64,000 bases of DNA from JAKACA01 sp050008715. GTDB taxonomy: Bacteria > Actinomycetota > Acidimicrobiia > Acidimicrobiales > Bog-793. The translations under genes were made by a program, and so were the position numbers. Shown in pieces: positions 26,236-35,812 of this stretch. Under the pieces are notes generated by a model that worked only from the letters and a program-made list of their open reading frames with translations, had not been told where the DNA came from and did no database searches. Within the stretch, counting starts at the first letter, position 1. The number at the start of each line of letters is the position of its first letter. Location of the stretch: assembly GCA_050008715.1 (NCBI GenBank), contig JBEKMC010000003.1:17211-81210 (forward strand), given 5' to 3'.

Positions 26236-27141
26236 TCACGATTCTTCGGAGTGCCGCAGCTCTCCGGTGGCGGCCGTCGAGCAGACTGCTTCGGCGAACT
26301 GCGGCCATAGCTCCTGCGGAAGGTCGTGGCCCATGCCGGGCAGGCCCACGAAGCGGGCGCCGGGAATGGCCCTCGCCAGCGCCCGGCCACCGCTCACCGA
26401 GATGAGCGGGTCATTCATCCCGTGGATCACGACCGTCGGGACCCTCACGTGCCGCAGACGACGTGTTCGGTCCCGTTGGGCGGTCACCGCTGCCAGCTGC
26501 CGCCGAAGCCCAGCAGGGTCGTAGCTGCGGTCGTACGAACGCCCGGCCAGCTCGCGTACGCGCCCCTCGTCGAAGGGATAGCCCGGTGACCCGATGATGC
26601 GGATGGTCTCGACAGCGGCGTCGATGGCGCCCTGCCGGTCGAGCTCCGGACGCCGGCGCGCCAGGCGGGCTGCGATGGCGGGCCGCGGATGGCCGACAAG
26701 GCGAGAGCCCGTGGAAGTCATGATGAGGCTCAAGCTCCGTACCCGGTTCGGGTGCCGGAGCGCCACCGTCTGGGCGATGAAGCCGCCCATCGAGGCGCCG
26801 ACGACATGTGCCGAATCGATATCGAGTGCGACGAGCAGGCCAGCCGTGTCGTCGGCCATATCGTCGATCGTGTACGGGGGCGGGGAGCGACGCGTGAAGA
26901 CGGCGCCCGGCGAGGGTGCTCGACGGTCGCTCAGATGGCTGGACAGCCCGGCGTCGCGATTGTCGAAGCGCAGCACGAAATAGTTCCTTGCAGCCAACAG
27001 GCCGCAGAGGTCGTCAGGCCAGGTGATCATCTGTGCTCCAAGCCCCATGATGAGAAGGAGCAGCGGGTCGGCCCGGTCGCCGAACGTCTCGTACGCGAGC
27101 TCGATTCCTCGGGCCTCGACAACACCTGTCTCGCGCAACAT
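26236..27141 (-). CDS. Alpha/beta hydrolase
   Basis: A 301-residue hydrolase with a complete triad: Ser in GASMGGF near residue 118, Asp in HGMNDPLIS near 243 and His in PGMGHDLP near 272. The oxyanion segment is LLLIMGLGAQMITW, followed by LRFDNRDAGLSSH. The latter motif is common in hydrolases annotated as aclacinomycin methylesterase-like or 3-oxoadipate enol-lactonase-like, but the substrate is open. It is a single gene divergent from the phosphotransferase-like gene (87-bp gap). Its 3' end abuts the 19-bp repeat array. Confidence 0.85.
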   Translation of the reverse strand: MLRETGVVEARGIELAYETFGDRADPLLLLIMGLGAQMITWPDDLCGLLAARNYFVLRFDNRDAGLSSHLSDRRAPSPGAVFTRRSPPPYTIDDMADDTAGLLVALDIDSAHVVGASMGGFIAQTVALRHPNRVRSLSLIMTSTGSRLVGHPRPAIAARLARRRPELDRQGAIDAAVETIRIIGSPGYPFDEGRVRELAGRSYDRSYDPAGLRRQLAAVTAQRDRTRRLRHVRVPTVVIHGMNDPLISVSGGRALARAIPGARFVGLPGMGHDLPQELWPQFAEAVCSTAATGELRHSEES

Positions 27142-27228
27142 GGCGCCAGCCTACGGCGGAGGCTCACTCCCGCACGATTTGGCCCGTAGCCTGTTCCAAC
27201 CGATGCCAAATTCGAGAGAGGCGAACTG

Positions 27229-28392
27229 ATGACCGGTCGACTGGTCACCCTCGTCGTCTGTGGCCGTGCGGGCGAGATCCTCGGCGAGATGCCGCCCTTC
27301 CGCGTCGGGACACCCTGGTGGCAGGATGTCGAGCCGATCGTGAGACGGTTCAGATCCCTACAGGTGCTGCGCTTGCTGAGCGCCAGGCCGTCATCGGGCG
27401 AGGCGATGGGCGGTGAGGTCCGGTACCTGGCGGAGACACACGACGGGGGACGGGGCCTCAGCCTGGTCGCCTCGCTCGAGGTGCTCGATGACCATCCGTT
27501 TCGCATGCCGTGGGCGCGTCCCGGCGGGCCGGCTGCGGATCTCGAATGGGCTGTGGGCATCGTCGAGCCTTCGGGTCCACCGGTGCAGCGCCGCACGTGG
27601 AACCTCTCGGCCATCTGGTCGATCCCGGCGGGCCGGGAGAACGTGTGGTTGAAGTGCGTGCCGGGGGGCTTTCGTCACGAGGCCGCCGTCCTGCAGGCGC
27701 TGCGCGGCTCGCCTGCGCCGGAGCTCCTCGGCGCCGATGCGCACCGGATGCTGCTGGCAGAGCTGCCGGGCACCGACGGGTATGCGGCCGACGCCCTCGA
27801 GCAGCGACGCCTCGTCGACGAGCTTGTCCACCTCCAGGTCGGTACGGTCGGCGCCACGGCCGGTCTCCTCGCCGCCGGTGTGCCGGACGCCCGGTGGGCG
27901 GTTCTCGTCGAGCAGTTGTCTGCCGTCGTCTCGCGTCGCGCCCCTGAGGATCGCCCGCTGCAGGCGCTCCTAGGAAACGCCAGCCGGCGAACGGACGAGA
28001 TCGACGCGTGCGGGTTCGCAGACGTCCTCGTTCACGGGGATGCCCACGCCGGCAACGCCCGCATCGGCGTGGATCCCCCGATCTGGTTCGACTGGGGCGA
28101 CGCGCGCGTCGGCCATCCGCTGCTCGATCTCGCCGTCCTGTCGCGCCTCGGGCGGATGGAGCGCGACTCCTTGCGCCAGTACTGGCTGGATGCCTGGGAG
28201 CGTGCGGTGCCGGGAGCCGACGCATCTCGAGCGTGGAGCTTGCTCGAGCCATTAGCGACCCTGAGGGCAGCCGCCGTGTACCAGGGCTTCCTGGATGCCA
28301 TCGAGCCGTCGGAGCGCATCTACCACGACGGCGACGTGATACCGGCCCTCGAGGCAGCCTCACGTCTGGCGAGCACCTCACCGCTCGGCTGA
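27229..28392 (+). CDS. Aminoglycoside-phosphotransferase-fold (APH) kinase-like protein
   Basis: A 387-residue protein whose C-terminal half has the APH catalytic loop HGDAHAGN near residue 269 (catalytic Asp) and the metal-binding FDWGDARVGHPLLDLA near 285. The N-terminal 130 residues are unusual for the family and lack an obvious glycine loop. ENVWLKCVPGGF supplies the probable ATP-binding Lys. Members phosphorylate aminoglycosides, choline, homoserine or sugars, and nothing nearby indicates which. ATG 27229 is preceded by GAGAGG. The gene is convergent with the GGDEF-EAL gene, with 22 bp between stops. Confidence 0.78.
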   Translation: MTGRLVTLVVCGRAGEILGEMPPFRVGTPWWQDVEPIVRRFRSLQVLRLLSARPSSGEAMGGEVRYLAETHDGGRGLSLVASLEVLDDHPFRMPWARPGGPAADLEWAVGIVEPSGPPVQRRTWNLSAIWSIPAGRENVWLKCVPGGFRHEAAVLQALRGSPAPELLGADAHRMLLAELPGTDGYAADALEQRRLVDELVHLQVGTVGATAGLLAAGVPDARWAVLVEQLSAVVSRRAPEDRPLQALLGNASRRTDEIDACGFADVLVHGDAHAGNARIGVDPPIWFDWGDARVGHPLLDLAVLSRLGRMERDSLRQYWLDAWERAVPGADASRAWSLLEPLATLRAAAVYQGFLDAIEPSERIYHDGDVIPALEAASRLASTSPLG

Positions 28393-28414
28393 CCGATGCT
28401 CGACGCTGACTCCG

Positions 28415-30733
28415 TCAGCCCACGAGGAGCGCCACGCCGGCCTCCACGACGCGGCATCCGAAGACCGTCTCGTCGGCCGGCTTCGGGCGGCTGATGCAGT
28501 ACCCCTGCGCGAGGTCACACCCGAGGTCGTGCAGCAGCTCGAGGGTCGCTTCGTCTTCGACCCCTTCGGCGACCACCCTCATGCCAAGGGCGTGGCCGAG
28601 GTCGATCGTCGCCCGCACGAGCTCCGGATCGCGCTTGCGTTCACCGCTGGCGAGGCCCGTGATGAAGGTGCGGTCGAGTTTGAGCTCGCCCACGGCCAGG
28701 CTGCTCAAATATGCGAGCGACGTGAACCCGGCGCCGAAGTCGTCGACCGAGACGACGAGGCCCAGATCGCGCAGGTCCTCGATCACCTGACTGGAACGTT
28801 CGAAGTCCGAGATGATGCTCGTCTCGGTCATCTCGAGCACGAGCGCCTCCGGTGGCAGGTCGTGGAGATCGAGCAGCGAGCTGACAAGATCGGTGAACCC
28901 GGCGTCGAGCAGGTTCGACGTCGAGATGTTCACCGAGATGGCGACCTCGTGCCCGGCACTACGCCAGGACGCGCACTGGGCAAGGGCTTGCCGGAGCACC
29001 CAGGCGGTGAGTGGGCGCATCAGCCCCGCCTCTTCTGCGAGCGGCAGGAACTTGAGTGGCGGCACGATGCCGAGTCGGGGATGTGGCCACCGGATCAGGG
29101 CCTCGAGCGCGACGATCTCCCCGGAGCTCATGTCCAGTTGTGGCTGGTAGTGCAGAACGAGGCCGCCCGTTTCTACGGCGGTCCGCAGCTCCTCGACCAG
29201 CAGCAACGGACTCGTGCCGGTGTCGAGACCGCGCTCGTAAAGGGCGACCGGGATGTCCGCCAGCTTCGCCCGGTACATGGCGACGTCCGAGCACCGGAGC
29301 AGCTCCGCGCTGTCGGCGGCGTCGGCGGGTGCCATGGCGATGCCGATGCTGCCGGAGATGGAGGCACTCATCACGTCGAGGACGAAGGGTGCTTCGAGGC
29401 TGGCGGCAAGGCGGCCGGCGACGTCGATGGCGTACTCGGAATCGGCGTCGACGAGGACGACAGCGAACTCGTCACCGCCGAGCCGCACGAGCACGTCGGA
29501 GGAGCGCAGGCAGGAGCGAAGCCTCGGCCCGAGCTGTCGCAGCAGCGCGTCACCGGCGGGATGACCGAAGGAGTCGTTGATCTCCTTGAAGTGGTCGAGG
29601 TCGATGAACAGGAATGCGAGGGCGCGAGCGGGGATATGTGGGTCCGTCATTTCGGCGAAGAACGTGTCGAGCACGTTGAACAGATGACGCCGGTTCCCGA
29701 GGCCCGTCAGATGGTCGGTGACCGACTGGCGGTGACGCTCCTCGGTGACGCTCCGCAGCGTCCTCACGGACAAGACCATGCGCACTGCTACCGCAGCCAG
29801 GGTCGCCATGGCGAGCACCAACGCCACGCGTCCCATGTGGTGCACGCTGCCGATGAACAGGACGGCCAGCCCCGAAAGTGCGCCGAGACCCGGGAGCACG
29901 AAACCCGAGGGCCGCTCCGCAGCGACCAAGTCGGACGCGTGCGGGCGGAGCCACACGGCCATGGACATGAGCAGGATGGCAGTGGGCCAGGCGATGCCGT
30001 TGAGGATCCGGCCGGCCGTCGATGATCCTGCCGTCGTCTGGAACAAGTTGAACGTGTCGCCGGCGACGTTCAGGGCGATGCCGCTCGCAAGGAGCAGCCA
30101 GGGTGCCCTCCGGCCGTTCGACAGAACCGCTGTGCCACCGACCACGAGAGCCAGCAGCAGTAGATCGCCGATCGGGTAGGCGAGGTTCGTGATGGTGGCA
30201 GCGACGCTGCCACCGGTGGACACGAGGATCGAATGGAACGCGAAGGCCGCGCAGACAGCCGCGGCGCCGAGGCCTGCGACGGCGCCGTCGAGCCAATTCG
30301 GGGCCGTGAGGCGGCGCACCTGCCCCCGCATGAAGATGACGACGGCGACGTAGGCGAGCGGGTAGAACTCGAGGTAGAAGACGTCGGCCAACGAGGGAGT
30401 CGGCGGGGTTGCACCGCCGAGAGACTCGACGGTGAGGACGATGTCGCCCACGGCCCAGACCAAGAGACTGCACCCGAGGATGAAGGCGGCGGCCCGGCCA
30501 CGTCGCCGCATCAGGCCGCGGGCGATGCACAGGAGGCTCGCGACGATCTCGAAGGCGTCAACCCCCCATCCGTCGAGGACGGTGGACCTCGCCCCCCGCC
30601 CGCGCTCGATCAACACACCGAGATAACACAGCAGAAGGACGCCCAGCACGGAGTAGGAGCACCAGAGCGCCAATTGTGAGCGGCTCGTCGAGGACAGCGT
30701 GCTGCCCGGAACAGAAGTCTTCGCCGACAGCAC
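28415..30733 (-). CDS. Membrane GGDEF-EAL cyclic-di-GMP signalling protein
   Basis: A 772-residue protein. Residues about 20-320 contain eight to nine hydrophobic segments without a recognised sensor domain. GGDEF follows with RLGGDEF near 425, and its I-site RSSD is intact nine residues upstream. An EAL domain follows with ALEALIRW near 545, MTETSII and DDFGAGFTSLAYL near 680. Both domains appear catalytically competent. It lacks the GAF region of the protein at 21411-24320. No phosphorelay or c-di-GMP effector gene is adjacent, so its output cannot be inferred. Confidence 0.9.
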   Translation of the reverse strand: MLSAKTSVPGSTLSSTSRSQLALWCSYSVLGVLLLCYLGVLIERGRGARSTVLDGWGVDAFEIVASLLCIARGLMRRRGRAAAFILGCSLLVWAVGDIVLTVESLGGATPPTPSLADVFYLEFYPLAYVAVVIFMRGQVRRLTAPNWLDGAVAGLGAAAVCAAFAFHSILVSTGGSVAATITNLAYPIGDLLLLALVVGGTAVLSNGRRAPWLLLASGIALNVAGDTFNLFQTTAGSSTAGRILNGIAWPTAILLMSMAVWLRPHASDLVAAERPSGFVLPGLGALSGLAVLFIGSVHHMGRVALVLAMATLAAVAVRMVLSVRTLRSVTEERHRQSVTDHLTGLGNRRHLFNVLDTFFAEMTDPHIPARALAFLFIDLDHFKEINDSFGHPAGDALLRQLGPRLRSCLRSSDVLVRLGGDEFAVVLVDADSEYAIDVAGRLAASLEAPFVLDVMSASISGSIGIAMAPADAADSAELLRCSDVAMYRAKLADIPVALYERGLDTGTSPLLLVEELRTAVETGGLVLHYQPQLDMSSGEIVALEALIRWPHPRLGIVPPLKFLPLAEEAGLMRPLTAWVLRQALAQCASWRSAGHEVAISVNISTSNLLDAGFTDLVSSLLDLHDLPPEALVLEMTETSIISDFERSSQVIEDLRDLGLVVSVDDFGAGFTSLAYLSSLAVGELKLDRTFITGLASGERKRDPELVRATIDLGHALGMRVVAEGVEDEATLELLHDLGCDLAQGYCISRPKPADETVFGCRVVEAGVALLVG

Positions 30734-30805
30734 CGGTCTCAGTATCGGCTTCGCGCTGGCGAACTTGAGAAGCCGCTAGTGGCTCGCCGCGGCTCCCCGC
30801 AACGG

Positions 30806-33800
30806 TCAGCGGCTCACCGTGCCGAGCGACGCCTCCACCTCGGCGAGGATCCCGGTGGCACCTGACTGACGCGCCGCCGATCGCGCTTGTTCGCCGAGGC
30901 TGGCCGCCTCGGCCGGGTCGGAGGCGTCCACGACGCAGGACAACTGCGCAAGCGTCCTTGCCTCGAACGGCCGAGCCCGCAAGCGCTGCTCGGCCACGAG
31001 GGCCAGTCGCAGCAGGCGCTCGGCATCCTCGCGGCGGCCGAGGAGGCGCGCCAGGCACCCGAGGTGGTGGCTGACCGGGCCCCACCAACCTGCGAGCGGC
31101 CCCACCCGCACGATGGCCGACGGGCTCCGCGCGAGCGATTCGAACAACCCCTCGGCCTGCGGGACGGCGCCGACGACGGCGCACGTGTGGGCGAGGAAGG
31201 CCGTGGGTGCCAGCCAGTCCGCTCCGCGGGGCACACCAGGCAAGCCGTCTGTCACGATCTTCGCGAGCTCCTCTCGCGCCAGATCGTGCTGCCCCGCCAG
31301 GGCCGCGCACAGCGCCGTGCCGGCCGCAAAGCTGGCGATGTGGTGGTAGTCGGTGCTGTCGAGCAAGAGCGGCAGCACGTCGGCGGCCTGGCCGAGGTCG
31401 ACGGCTCGAAGCAGGCCCTGGGCGTAGTAGAGCAAGTCGGCATTGAAGTCGCCGCTCGCACGACCGAGTTGGACCGCCTCCTCCGAAAGTGCGGCCGCGT
31501 CCTCGTAGCGGCCCTCGACAAGTGCGACCGTCGAGCGGATCATGGCCGCCTGGCTCTTCTCACGGGGATCGTCGAGCTCGGAGGCGGCGTCTCCGTACAG
31601 AGTTGTCGCCCTGAGGAGGTCCTCGCGATCGCCGCGGTCGAGCGCAGCCAGGGCTTGGGCGAATCGCGCTCCGGCGAGAGCCCGCAGGTCGTTCTCCTCG
31701 CGGGCGACGGCGGCGAGCCGATCGGCGACCGGCCCGAGGACAGCAGGATCCTCGATGCAGTCGTAGATGCGCGTCTGGCCGAGGGAGAGGAGCGCTTCGG
31801 TTCCGGTTGACGGATCTTGTGCCGTGGCGGCCAGCTCCGCTGCGAGCTCGTCGCGCCGTTCAGCCTCGGCCGGGTGGAAGCCGCTGATCAGGTGCGTGAC
31901 GAGCAGGCCTTTCAGCGTCAGCCGTATCAGGCTGCCGTCAGCCGGCAACTGGGCGAGGGCGGCCTCCATGACTTCGATGCGTTCGGAGTCCGTTTCCCAG
32001 TAGGGGTAGCGGCGACCGAGACCGATTGCTGCCCGCGCCCGTACCTCGACGTCCCCGAGGACAGCGGCGAGCTGGAGCGCCTCACGGAACCGGTCGTCGG
32101 CCTCCTCGGCACGTCCCCGGTACTGGAGGGCGAGGCCAAGGCGGACGAGCGCGTCGGCGTGACCGCTCGTCGACACCGCCCAGAGATTCGACGCTTCCTC
32201 GTATCGAGCGATTGCCTCGTCGGCGGCGGCGGCGGCAAGGGCGACGTCGCCGGCCCTCACCGCCCACCGGGCCGCCGTCGTGCTTGCCGACGGATCGACG
32301 GCAGCAACCGCTGCCCAGTGGCGTGCGAGGTCCGCGACGACGTTCGTCTCGGCGCCGCGTTGCTCCAGGGCCAGCGCCACTCTGCGGTGGAACGTGGCGC
32401 GCCGCGCATGGGAGAGGCGATGGCCGATCGCCTCCTGCACGAGCCCATGTGAGAACGCAAGGCGACCGGGGCTGGTCTCGACGACGAGCCCGGAGAGCAA
32501 CCCGTCGTCGGCGGCGTCGACGAGCGCCGGGCCGGCGAGCTCGGCGGCCGATCCTGCAAGCGACAGAGCGAAGTCACGCCCGATGACCGAGGCGACGGAG
32601 AGGAGCTCCATGCCGTCATCGGTGAGCGACAGGAGCCGACGCACGACTGTCTTTCGGACCCGGTCCGGCACCCCGAGCCCCCGCGCATCGCTACGCAGGG
32701 CGATCCCCCGATCGGTACCGGCGATCAAGCCGGTGTCGAGAAGGTGAACGGTCATCTCTTCGGCGAGGAACGGGTTGCCGTCGGTGGCCTCCGCGACCGA
32801 GTCGACGAGCTCGTCGGACACGGCGGACCCGACGAGATCGGACACGAGCAGCCCGAGGTCGGGGCTCGGGAACCCGCCCAGTGCAATTTGGGCGGCGTCG
32901 GCGTGGCGCTCGGCCTCCGCCAGCTGACCCGCCTTCGCCGGATCGAGCTCGGCGTCTCGGCTCGTCGCAACGATGACGAGGCCCTCCAGGCTGTGATCGC
33001 GAAGGAGGTAGCCGAGGAGCCGGAGCGTCGCGTCGTCGGCCCAGTGGAGATCGTCGATCACGAGCAGCATCGGCAGGAACGGCCGAAGCAATCCGGCGAT
33101 GGCCTCGAACAGCAACCGTTGCTCGGTCCCGGCTTCTGCGCGCGTCGGCCCCGGCAGCGTCCCCACGTGCTCGGCGAGCTCCGGCAGCAGACGAGCGAGC
33201 TCGCCACAGCTGCCCACGGCGAGCCTCAAGGCCGTCGGATCGGCATGCTCGACGAGGTGGCGCAAGATCTCCACGAAGGGGAGATACGCGCCGAGCCGCT
33301 CCTCGGTGCAACGCCCCCACAACACCGTCGCCTCGTCGTCGTGCACGTGACGGGCGAGCTCGGTGACGAGACGCGTCTTGCCGATGCCGGGCTCGCCGGT
33401 CACCTCGATCATGCGCCTCCGCCGTTCCCAGTCACCGAGTAGGCGGGAGAGCTCCCCCGACCGACCCGTGAACTTGGTTCGCCATCGCCGGCCCACCGCC
33501 GCCGGAAGGCAAACACCCGGACCATCCGGCTCGGACGAGCCAGCCGCATCCGGTCGGAACCCGCCCGCCGTGATCGGCTCAGCCCCCTTGTTGCCGATGC
33601 GGGGCTGGCCGTGGATGGGCTGGCCGGGGTCGGGCTGGCCGTGGATGGGCTGGCCGGGGTCGGGCTGGCCCCTTCCGGCAGGCGGGCGAGCGCCGGCGGG
33701 CGTCGTAGACGAGCGCTCGGCCGACGGCCGGTCCGTCTCCGCTACCGCCGCCCGGGCGAGGACAGCCAGCTCCTCCGCATCGAGATCGAGGGCGCGGGCA

Positions 33801-33958
33801 AGCTGTCGCACCGTCGAGAGTCGCGGCGTGAGATTCCTGCCCCGCTCGAGGGCTCCGATCGCCGTGGCGCTGAGTGACGCCCGCTCGGCGAGGGCCTCCT
33901 GGGTGAGGCTGGCGTCCAAACGGTGCTGCCGGAGCAATCCACCGAACAACTCGCCCAC
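30806..33958 (-). CDS. XRE-HTH regulator with AAA-type ATPase and TPR region
   Basis: A protein of about 1050 residues. An XRE helix-turn-helix occupies the first 60 residues (LTQEALAERASLSATAIGALERGRNLTP). A Pro/Gly-rich linker with an internal repeat lies at about 95-125. An ATPase module follows (Walker A TGEPGIGKTR near 180, Walker B MLLVIDDLHWADD near 300), then a long helical TPR-like region to the end. It resembles LuxR-type MalT/LAL regulators in which the DNA-binding domain is XRE and at the N-terminus. The GTG at 33958 is preferred: it has GGGGGG six bases upstream and starts at the HTH. An ATG at 34057 adds 33 residues. Confidence 0.82.
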   Translation of the reverse strand: MGELFGGLLRQHRLDASLTQEALAERASLSATAIGALERGRNLTPRLSTVRQLARALDLDAEELAVLARAAVAETDRPSAERSSTTPAGARPPAGRGQPDPGQPIHGQPDPGQPIHGQPRIGNKGAEPITAGGFRPDAAGSSEPDGPGVCLPAAVGRRWRTKFTGRSGELSRLLGDWERRRRMIEVTGEPGIGKTRLVTELARHVHDDEATVLWGRCTEERLGAYLPFVEILRHLVEHADPTALRLAVGSCGELARLLPELAEHVGTLPGPTRAEAGTEQRLLFEAIAGLLRPFLPMLLVIDDLHWADDATLRLLGYLLRDHSLEGLVIVATSRDAELDPAKAGQLAEAERHADAAQIALGGFPSPDLGLLVSDLVGSAVSDELVDSVAEATDGNPFLAEEMTVHLLDTGLIAGTDRGIALRSDARGLGVPDRVRKTVVRRLLSLTDDGMELLSVASVIGRDFALSLAGSAAELAGPALVDAADDGLLSGLVVETSPGRLAFSHGLVQEAIGHRLSHARRATFHRRVALALEQRGAETNVVADLARHWAAVAAVDPSASTTAARWAVRAGDVALAAAAADEAIARYEEASNLWAVSTSGHADALVRLGLALQYRGRAEEADDRFREALQLAAVLGDVEVRARAAIGLGRRYPYWETDSERIEVMEAALAQLPADGSLIRLTLKGLLVTHLISGFHPAEAERRDELAAELAATAQDPSTGTEALLSLGQTRIYDCIEDPAVLGPVADRLAAVAREENDLRALAGARFAQALAALDRGDREDLLRATTLYGDAASELDDPREKSQAAMIRSTVALVEGRYEDAAALSEEAVQLGRASGDFNADLLYYAQGLLRAVDLGQAADVLPLLLDSTDYHHIASFAAGTALCAALAGQHDLAREELAKIVTDGLPGVPRGADWLAPTAFLAHTCAVVGAVPQAEGLFESLARSPSAIVRVGPLAGWWGPVSHHLGCLARLLGRREDAERLLRLALVAEQRLRARPFEARTLAQLSCVVDASDPAEAASLGEQARSAARQSGATGILAEVEASLGTVSR
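33601..33670. repeat. 30-bp in-frame tandem repeat in the regulator linker
   Basis: Two copies of a 30-bp unit (33601-33630 and 33631-33660, differing at one base) plus 10 bp of a third. On the minus strand they encode repeats of the decapeptide PDPGQPIHGQ between the HTH and the ATPase domain. Copy number could vary between strains without breaking the frame, changing linker length. Confidence 0.85.
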
Positions 33959-34075
33959 CTGATACCCCCCGGGAGATCCGCTGGCGATGATACCGGAGCG
34001 CCGAGAGGCTCCTTCTGGCGGAAAGATTCCGGGCAGTGCCGGGCAAGAGCGGGTCATGATGTCGTCGGTGGGGCA

Positions 34076-34675
34076 ATGCTGATGCCGACCGAGCAGGCCC
34101 ACGCTGAGGCGGCGCGGCGGTTCGAGGCCTTCTACAGCGAGCAGTACGCCTCCATCTACGCCTACGTGCACCGTCGCCTCACACACTCGCCGGCGGAGGT
34201 GGCCGATGTCGTCGCCGAGATCTTCACCGTCGCCTGGCGGCGGTTCGAGGACGTGCCGGCGGCGCCGGGGGACCGACTTTGGCTCTACGGAGTCGCCCGC
34301 CGCTGCGTTCTTCGGCATCACCGCACGAGCTGGCGAAGGTCACGCCTGCAAGCCCGTGTGCTCGGCGCCGTCTCGGAGCAGCCCTCGCCCATGTCGTCTC
34401 GATCGATCGACCCGCTTACCGGTCAGGTCCGCGACGCCATCGCGCGACTCCGCCCGCTCGATCGAGAGGTGCTCCGTCTCGTGATGTGGGAGGACCTCAG
34501 CCACGCCGAGGCGGCAGAGGTCCTCGGTTGCTCCGTCAACGCCGTCGCCCTCCGCCTCCGCCGCGCACGCGGCCGACTGCGCGACGAGCTCGTCTCAGAT
34601 ACCGCGTCCGATACGGCGACCCCGTCGCCAAGCAACCTTGCTCCATCAGCGGGCAGAAGGAGGAACACACCATGA
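34076..34675 (+). CDS. ECF RNA polymerase sigma factor
   Basis: A 199-residue sigma-70 family protein. Region 2 spans about residues 14-80 (YASIYAYVHRRLTHSPAEVADVVAEIFTVAWRRF, read in parts) and region 4 about 120-175 (LRPLDREVLRL, then HAEAAEVLGCSVNAVALRLRRAR). It is divergent from the XRE/ATPase regulator and its stop overlaps the start of the membrane protein downstream by 4 bp. In actinobacteria a CU044_5270-type gene often follows such a sigma factor and may act as its anti-sigma partner. ATG 34076 or 34082 could be the start; both directly precede region 2. Confidence 0.88.
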   Translation: MLMPTEQAHAEAARRFEAFYSEQYASIYAYVHRRLTHSPAEVADVVAEIFTVAWRRFEDVPAAPGDRLWLYGVARRCVLRHHRTSWRRSRLQARVLGAVSEQPSPMSSRSIDPLTGQVRDAIARLRPLDREVLRLVMWEDLSHAEAAEVLGCSVNAVALRLRRARGRLRDELVSDTASDTATPSPSNLAPSAGRRRNTP

Positions 34676-35751
34676 CAGACCTCGACTCGCTCGTGTCACG
34701 CGCAGACCCCGTGCGTGACATCATCGTCCCGCCGGCCGACCGCAGCCGGGCCATCGCCATCATGGGCGGCGGCCGCCGCGATGGTCCGACGACAGCGGGA
34801 CGGACCCGCCGTCTCTCGATCGCCGGCCTCTCGGTCACCGCCCTGGCGGCCGTGGTTGCCCTCGCCGCCCTCCTCGGCGCCGGACCGGTCACAGCGCCTC
34901 AGCACGCCGGCCATCCCACCGATACGGTGCCGCCCGGAGCCTCCGTGATCCAACACCTCGCCCTCACGGCTGCGAGGCAGCAGATGTTGCAGCCAGGTCC
35001 TGGGCAGTACGTGTACTGGACCTCGACCGATGTCGAGACCGAGGCACTCGGACCGGTCGAGGGCGCGCCGGGTACCTGGGGCTATGTGGCCGCCGGCTCG
35101 GCTGCAGGATGGTTCGACGTCACCGACACGGTGCAGTGGTGGCTGCCGAGTGCCGGGGCGGGTCGCATGACCTCCACCTCGAGCGCCCCGGTACCCGCCA
35201 ACTCCGCCGCCGAGGCGGCCTGGCTGGCGGCCGGCGAACCTGCGCTCCCGGGAGCGAGCACCGTCGACACGACCGTGACGGCTGGTGCCTTCGACCTCCG
35301 CTTTCTCGGGACCTCTCGCCCCGGCAGCCTCTCGTCTGACCCGCGCAGGCTCTATCGACAGCTCCTGTCGGTCGCTCGGCGTCACCTCGTCGGGGGCGAA
35401 GCAGGGAGCGCCGCCATAGCTCGAGACGGCGCCTACAGCATGGCGATCATGCTGCTGCGCCTCTGGCAGGTGCCCCCGAACATCCGAAGCGCCGCCTTCC
35501 AGCTCTTGGGCACGGCACCCGGTGCCACGGTGCAAGCAGACGCCACCAGCCCCGACGGCCGCCACGGCGTCGGCGTCACGGTGCCGAACACCACCCTCGG
35601 TGTCGACGAAGACGTCGTGTTCGACCCGTCGACGTCGTTCGTGATCGGCGAGATCGACACGGGCATCTCCGGACCGCTCGAGGGTCTTGTCGAGGACAGC
35701 GGCAGTCTCACCGGGCCGGTCGTCGTCGACTCGACGACAGCTACGAGCTGA
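34672..35751 (+). CDS. CU044_5270-family membrane protein, probable ECF sigma partner
   Basis: A 359-residue protein. It has a polar N-terminus of about 45 residues (MTDLDSLVSRADPVRD), one membrane helix (about 48-70, SIAGLSVTALAAVVALAALLG) and a large extracytoplasmic domain containing PGQYVYWTSTDVETEAL. These are features of the CU044_5270 family found immediately after ECF sigma genes. A cytoplasmic tail with one helix and an outer sensor domain is what a membrane anti-sigma factor would need. I see no zinc-binding HxxxCxxC, however, so it is not a ZAS-type anti-sigma. AAGGAGG precedes its ATG, and it overlaps the sigma gene by ATGA. Confidence 0.75.
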   Translation: MTDLDSLVSRADPVRDIIVPPADRSRAIAIMGGGRRDGPTTAGRTRRLSIAGLSVTALAAVVALAALLGAGPVTAPQHAGHPTDTVPPGASVIQHLALTAARQQMLQPGPGQYVYWTSTDVETEALGPVEGAPGTWGYVAAGSAAGWFDVTDTVQWWLPSAGAGRMTSTSSAPVPANSAAEAAWLAAGEPALPGASTVDTTVTAGAFDLRFLGTSRPGSLSSDPRRLYRQLLSVARRHLVGGEAGSAAIARDGAYSMAIMLLRLWQVPPNIRSAAFQLLGTAPGATVQADATSPDGRHGVGVTVPNTTLGVDEDVVFDPSTSFVIGEIDTGISGPLEGLVEDSGSLTGPVVVDSTTATS

Positions 35752-35812
35752 GGCGGGGCTCCCCGGACGCCGGCGACGCCGGCGAACGCCGCCGGCAACG
35801 GAGGAGCTGGGC

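Noticed and set aside
25983..26405. Plus-strand frame through the 19-bp repeats encoding a repetitive Trp/Leu/Ser-rich peptide
   Set aside because: The apparent protein repeat only reflects the DNA repeats and ends inside the hydrolase gene on the other strand. It has no ribosome site.
28529..30025. Plus-strand frame of about 500 codons opposite the GGDEF-EAL gene
   Set aside because: Antisense artefact of high GC content; the GGDEF and EAL motifs are intact on the minus strand.
21411..30733. Possible c-di-GMP riboswitches near the GGDEF-EAL genes
   Set aside because: Gaps around these genes were read for the conserved GNRA-type and asymmetric bulge blocks of c-di-GMP-I/II and none was found.
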